This document shows, piece by piece, positions 62,235 through 64,000 of a stretch of DNA of 64,000 nt (its first letter is position 1; every line of letters starts with the position of its first letter). A model generated the notes under the pieces. It saw nothing but the letters and a program-made list of their open reading frames with translations, was not told the origin of the DNA and ran no database searches. Where the stretch lies: the NCBI GenBank assembly GCA_040880065.1, contig JBBDJE010000003.1, positions 1-64,000 of the forward strand, in the 5' to 3' direction. Position numbers and translations under genes: made by a program. The DNA comes from Abyssibius sp040880065 (lineage in GTDB: Bacteria; Pseudomonadota; Alphaproteobacteria; Rhodobacterales; Rhodobacteraceae).

Positions 62235-64000
62235 CAGCGTTTTGGGCGGTGCGCGGGCGGCCCGATGCGGCGGCAGTAAACTGCGCTTCAACAAAGACAG
62301 AGCGGCCTTCGATTTGCGAGCGGGTAATCGCCTCGCCCGGTGTTATATGAATGCCTTCAGCCCCTGCCGCCTCGGCCTGCAGCGCCGCCTCGCAGGCCAC
62401 AAAGTTGCGGGCATGTGCGGCGGCATCATCCTCGATTGCCATATCAAGCGGGCCATCGGGCAGGTGCAGCCGAAACACGCCCTCAGATGGGGCTGTCACA
62501 GTCAGGCTGGCGCGCATCGTCACCTGCCCCACCACCGCGCCAATGGCATTGGCCACGCCGCCATGTTCGGGCAGCACGGTAGCGCAATCCAGCAATCGGC
62601 CAACTTCAGGGTAATAGGTGCCTGCCGAGGCCCCGAGCCCGACAAGCGGCATCCCAAGCCCAACGCGGATGCGCGCGGCCCCCGCATGGCCGGGCTGGCC
62701 TGCCAGCACAAGGCTGTGGCGCGCCAGTTCATCGGGGTTTGAAAACCCGTCTTCCGCAAGCGCCGCTGCCATCAGGCATTCAGCCGTTTGGCGGTGAAGC
62801 TGGTCAATAACGGCACGCGCAACGCTTGCGCCATCACCTGCAAACACCACGCCCGCATTGGTTTTTTGGCGTGCAAACAGCGCAGCCGCCTTTTGCGCCG
62901 CCAAAGCATCCCACCCTGATTGCAGGCCCAGAATATGGCTGGCATCACTGGGGGTCAGCGCGCCGCGCTGCGCCAGACCGCGGGCGATAAGCTTGTGAAT
63001 GGCGGGCATATCGGTGCGGGTTTTCACTATGCTGGCAAGCGGGTGCAGCGCGTTGCCCAGCCGCGCCAGCACATCGGCTTCGCGCGCATTCAGGCCCGTT
63101 TCATTGCGCCCAATGCGGTTTACGGCGCGCACAAACTGCCCGTCAAACTCCGAAAGCCGCTCGCGGGCCAGTGCCTCGTCAAGCGCGGTATGCACAAGTT
63201 CGGGCGTTTCATGCGCCAACAGGCTGATCGGCAGCACACGGCGCGGGCCCAGCCGCAGCACCGAGCTTAGCCCCTCATGCACCAGTTGCACGGCGCTGTC
63301 ACCGCCCAGCCCGCTGGTGCGCATGGCCACCGCCTCGACCATGGTGCGGTGCCCGCCAACCAGCGCACCATCCGCATCAATCAGCGGCTGGCCGTCGCGT
63401 AAAATGGCAATATCGGTCGTTGTGCCACCAATATCCGACACGATCGCATTGTCGACATGCGTCAGCCAGCGCGCACCCACAATGCTGGCCGCCGGGCCGG
63501 ACAGGATAGTCTCTATCGGGCGGGCGCGCGCGACATTCGCCGCAATAAGCGCACCATCGCCGCGCACCACCATGCAGGGCGCATCAATACCGTGCTGCGC
63601 CATCAACCCTTCGGTTGCGGCAATCAAATGCTCGATCATCGAAACAAGCCGCGCGTTCAGCATGGCCGTCAGCGCGCGTTTCGGGCCGTTCAGCCGGGCC
63701 GAAAGCTCGTGGCTGCACGTAACCGGCTTGCCGGTAAGGTCACGAATAATCTGCCGCGCGGCAAGCTCGTGCGCAGGGTTGCGGGTGGCAAATTGTGCGG
63801 CCACGGCAAAGGCGCCAACATCATCACCAATGCGCTTTACCGCTTGGCGCAACGCGTCTTCATCAAGCGCAAGCGCAGCACCACCCGCATGGTTATGCCC
63901 GCCGCCAACAAACACCACCGGATCATCGCCGATCACCTGCTCAAGCCCGGCGCGGTTCATATCGGCAGGCGAAAAGCCGATCGCCACCAGCGCCACGCGC
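62224..64000 (-). CDS. Hydantoinase/oxoprolinase-family protein (N-terminus cut by window edge)
   Basis: At least 590 aa are visible. The domain order fits hydantoinase/oxoprolinase: an N-terminal half ending HELSARLNGPKRALTAMLNA, then the ATP-binding ASKHA-like domain with SDIGGTTTDIAIL and GLGGDSAVQLV. The usual start VDTGGTxTD is not in the window, so the gene is partial. Substrate (hydantoin, oxoproline, acetone-type ketone) cannot be told. Confidence 0.85.
   Translation of the reverse strand, partial: RVALVAIGFSPADMNRAGLEQVIGDDPVVFVGGGHNHAGGAALALDEDALRQAVKRIGDDVGAFAVAAQFATRNPAHELAARQIIRDLTGKPVTCSHELSARLNGPKRALTAMLNARLVSMIEHLIAATEGLMAQHGIDAPCMVVRGDGALIAANVARARPIETILSGPAASIVGARWLTHVDNAIVSDIGGTTTDIAILRDGQPLIDADGALVGGHRTMVEAVAMRTSGLGGDSAVQLVHEGLSSVLRLGPRRVLPISLLAHETPELVHTALDEALARERLSEFDGQFVRAVNRIGRNETGLNAREADVLARLGNALHPLASIVKTRTDMPAIHKLIARGLAQRGALTPSDASHILGLQSGWDALAAQKAAALFARQKTNAGVVFAGDGASVARAVIDQLHRQTAECLMAAALAEDGFSNPDELARHSLVLAGQPGHAGAARIRVGLGMPLVGLGASAGTYYPEVGRLLDCATVLPEHGGVANAIGAVVGQVTMRASLTVTAPSEGVFRLHLPDGPLDMAIEDDAAAHARNFVACEAALQAEAAGAEGIHITPGEAITRSQIEGRSVFVEAQFTAAASGRPRTAQNAAMA

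Overview
The window reads as a piece of chromosome from an alphaproteobacterium of the Rhodobacteraceae (Roseobacter group). The pointers are a high-GC, gene-dense layout, the gene order pyk / rpmI / rplT / pheS / pheT, a thiosulfate-oxidising sox cluster of the Paracoccus/Roseobacter type with an ArsR-family SoxR, a speF-type leader in front of an alphaproteobacterial ornithine/lysine decarboxylase, and one copy of an alphaproteobacterial palindromic repeat. This assignment is inference from gene content and was not computed. I found no tRNA, rRNA, CRISPR array, integrase, prophage or complete insertion sequence.

Layout. 1-4.0 kb: ETF-ubiquinone oxidoreductase, a TPR protein that stops early, and an AT-rich PAP2 phosphatase. 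4.0-6.3 kb: AlkD-like DNA repair protein, greA, and a membrane protein. 6.3-10.2 kb: a tightly overlapping minus-strand operon fdhD / membrane protein / mobA / mobB / moeA for molybdenum cofactor. 10.2-13 kb: azlCD, and an Lrp regulator divergent from alanine dehydrogenase. 13-14.4 kb: mscS and mscL flanked by twin REP-like palindromes. 14.5-21.9 kb: pheT, an AT-rich inserted gene, pheS, an RTX-like gene in opposite orientation, rplT, rpmI, a small membrane protein and pyk. 22-23.1 kb: N-formylglutamate amidohydrolase and a DUF1244 protein. 23.1-23.7 kb: a decayed znuA-type gene. 23.7-26.4 kb: D-amino-acid transaminase, dipeptide epimerase, a small unknown and a receiver-like protein without its phospho-acceptor. 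26.5-33.1 kb: cobD, a fumarylacetoacetase-family enzyme, an ABC-F protein with a structured leader, an Rrf2 regulator paired with a cytochrome-b-like membrane protein, and a serine hydrolase. 33.1-36 kb: maiA, a thiolase, and a minimal mercury locus (merR divergent from merT plus a Cys-rich GDCCVxC protein). 36-47.4 kb: housekeeping genes including ilvA, argG, msrA, a UMF1 transporter, mepA and a YcaQ-like glycosylase. 47.4-56.9 kb: the sox cluster. 57-64 kb: decarboxylase with RNA leader, hppD divergent from an Lrp regulator, a YadGH-type ABC exporter, and a hydantoinase/oxoprolinase gene cut by the window edge.

How it fits together. The sox genes encode the periplasmic thiosulfate-oxidising complex: SoxXA loads the substrate on SoxYZ, SoxB hydrolyses the sulfate, and SoxCD, a molybdenum enzyme, oxidises the sulfane sulfur. 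SoxV and thioredoxins keep SoxYZ reduced, and SoxR is expected to sense persulfide. SoxCD needs molybdenum cofactor, made in part by the mob/moeA operon of the same window. soxE and soxF are absent, and SoxW-like thioredoxins occur both near the start and at the end of the operon. Several loci carry a local regulator with a readable operator or leader (soxR, merR, speF leader), which are the best targets for testing.
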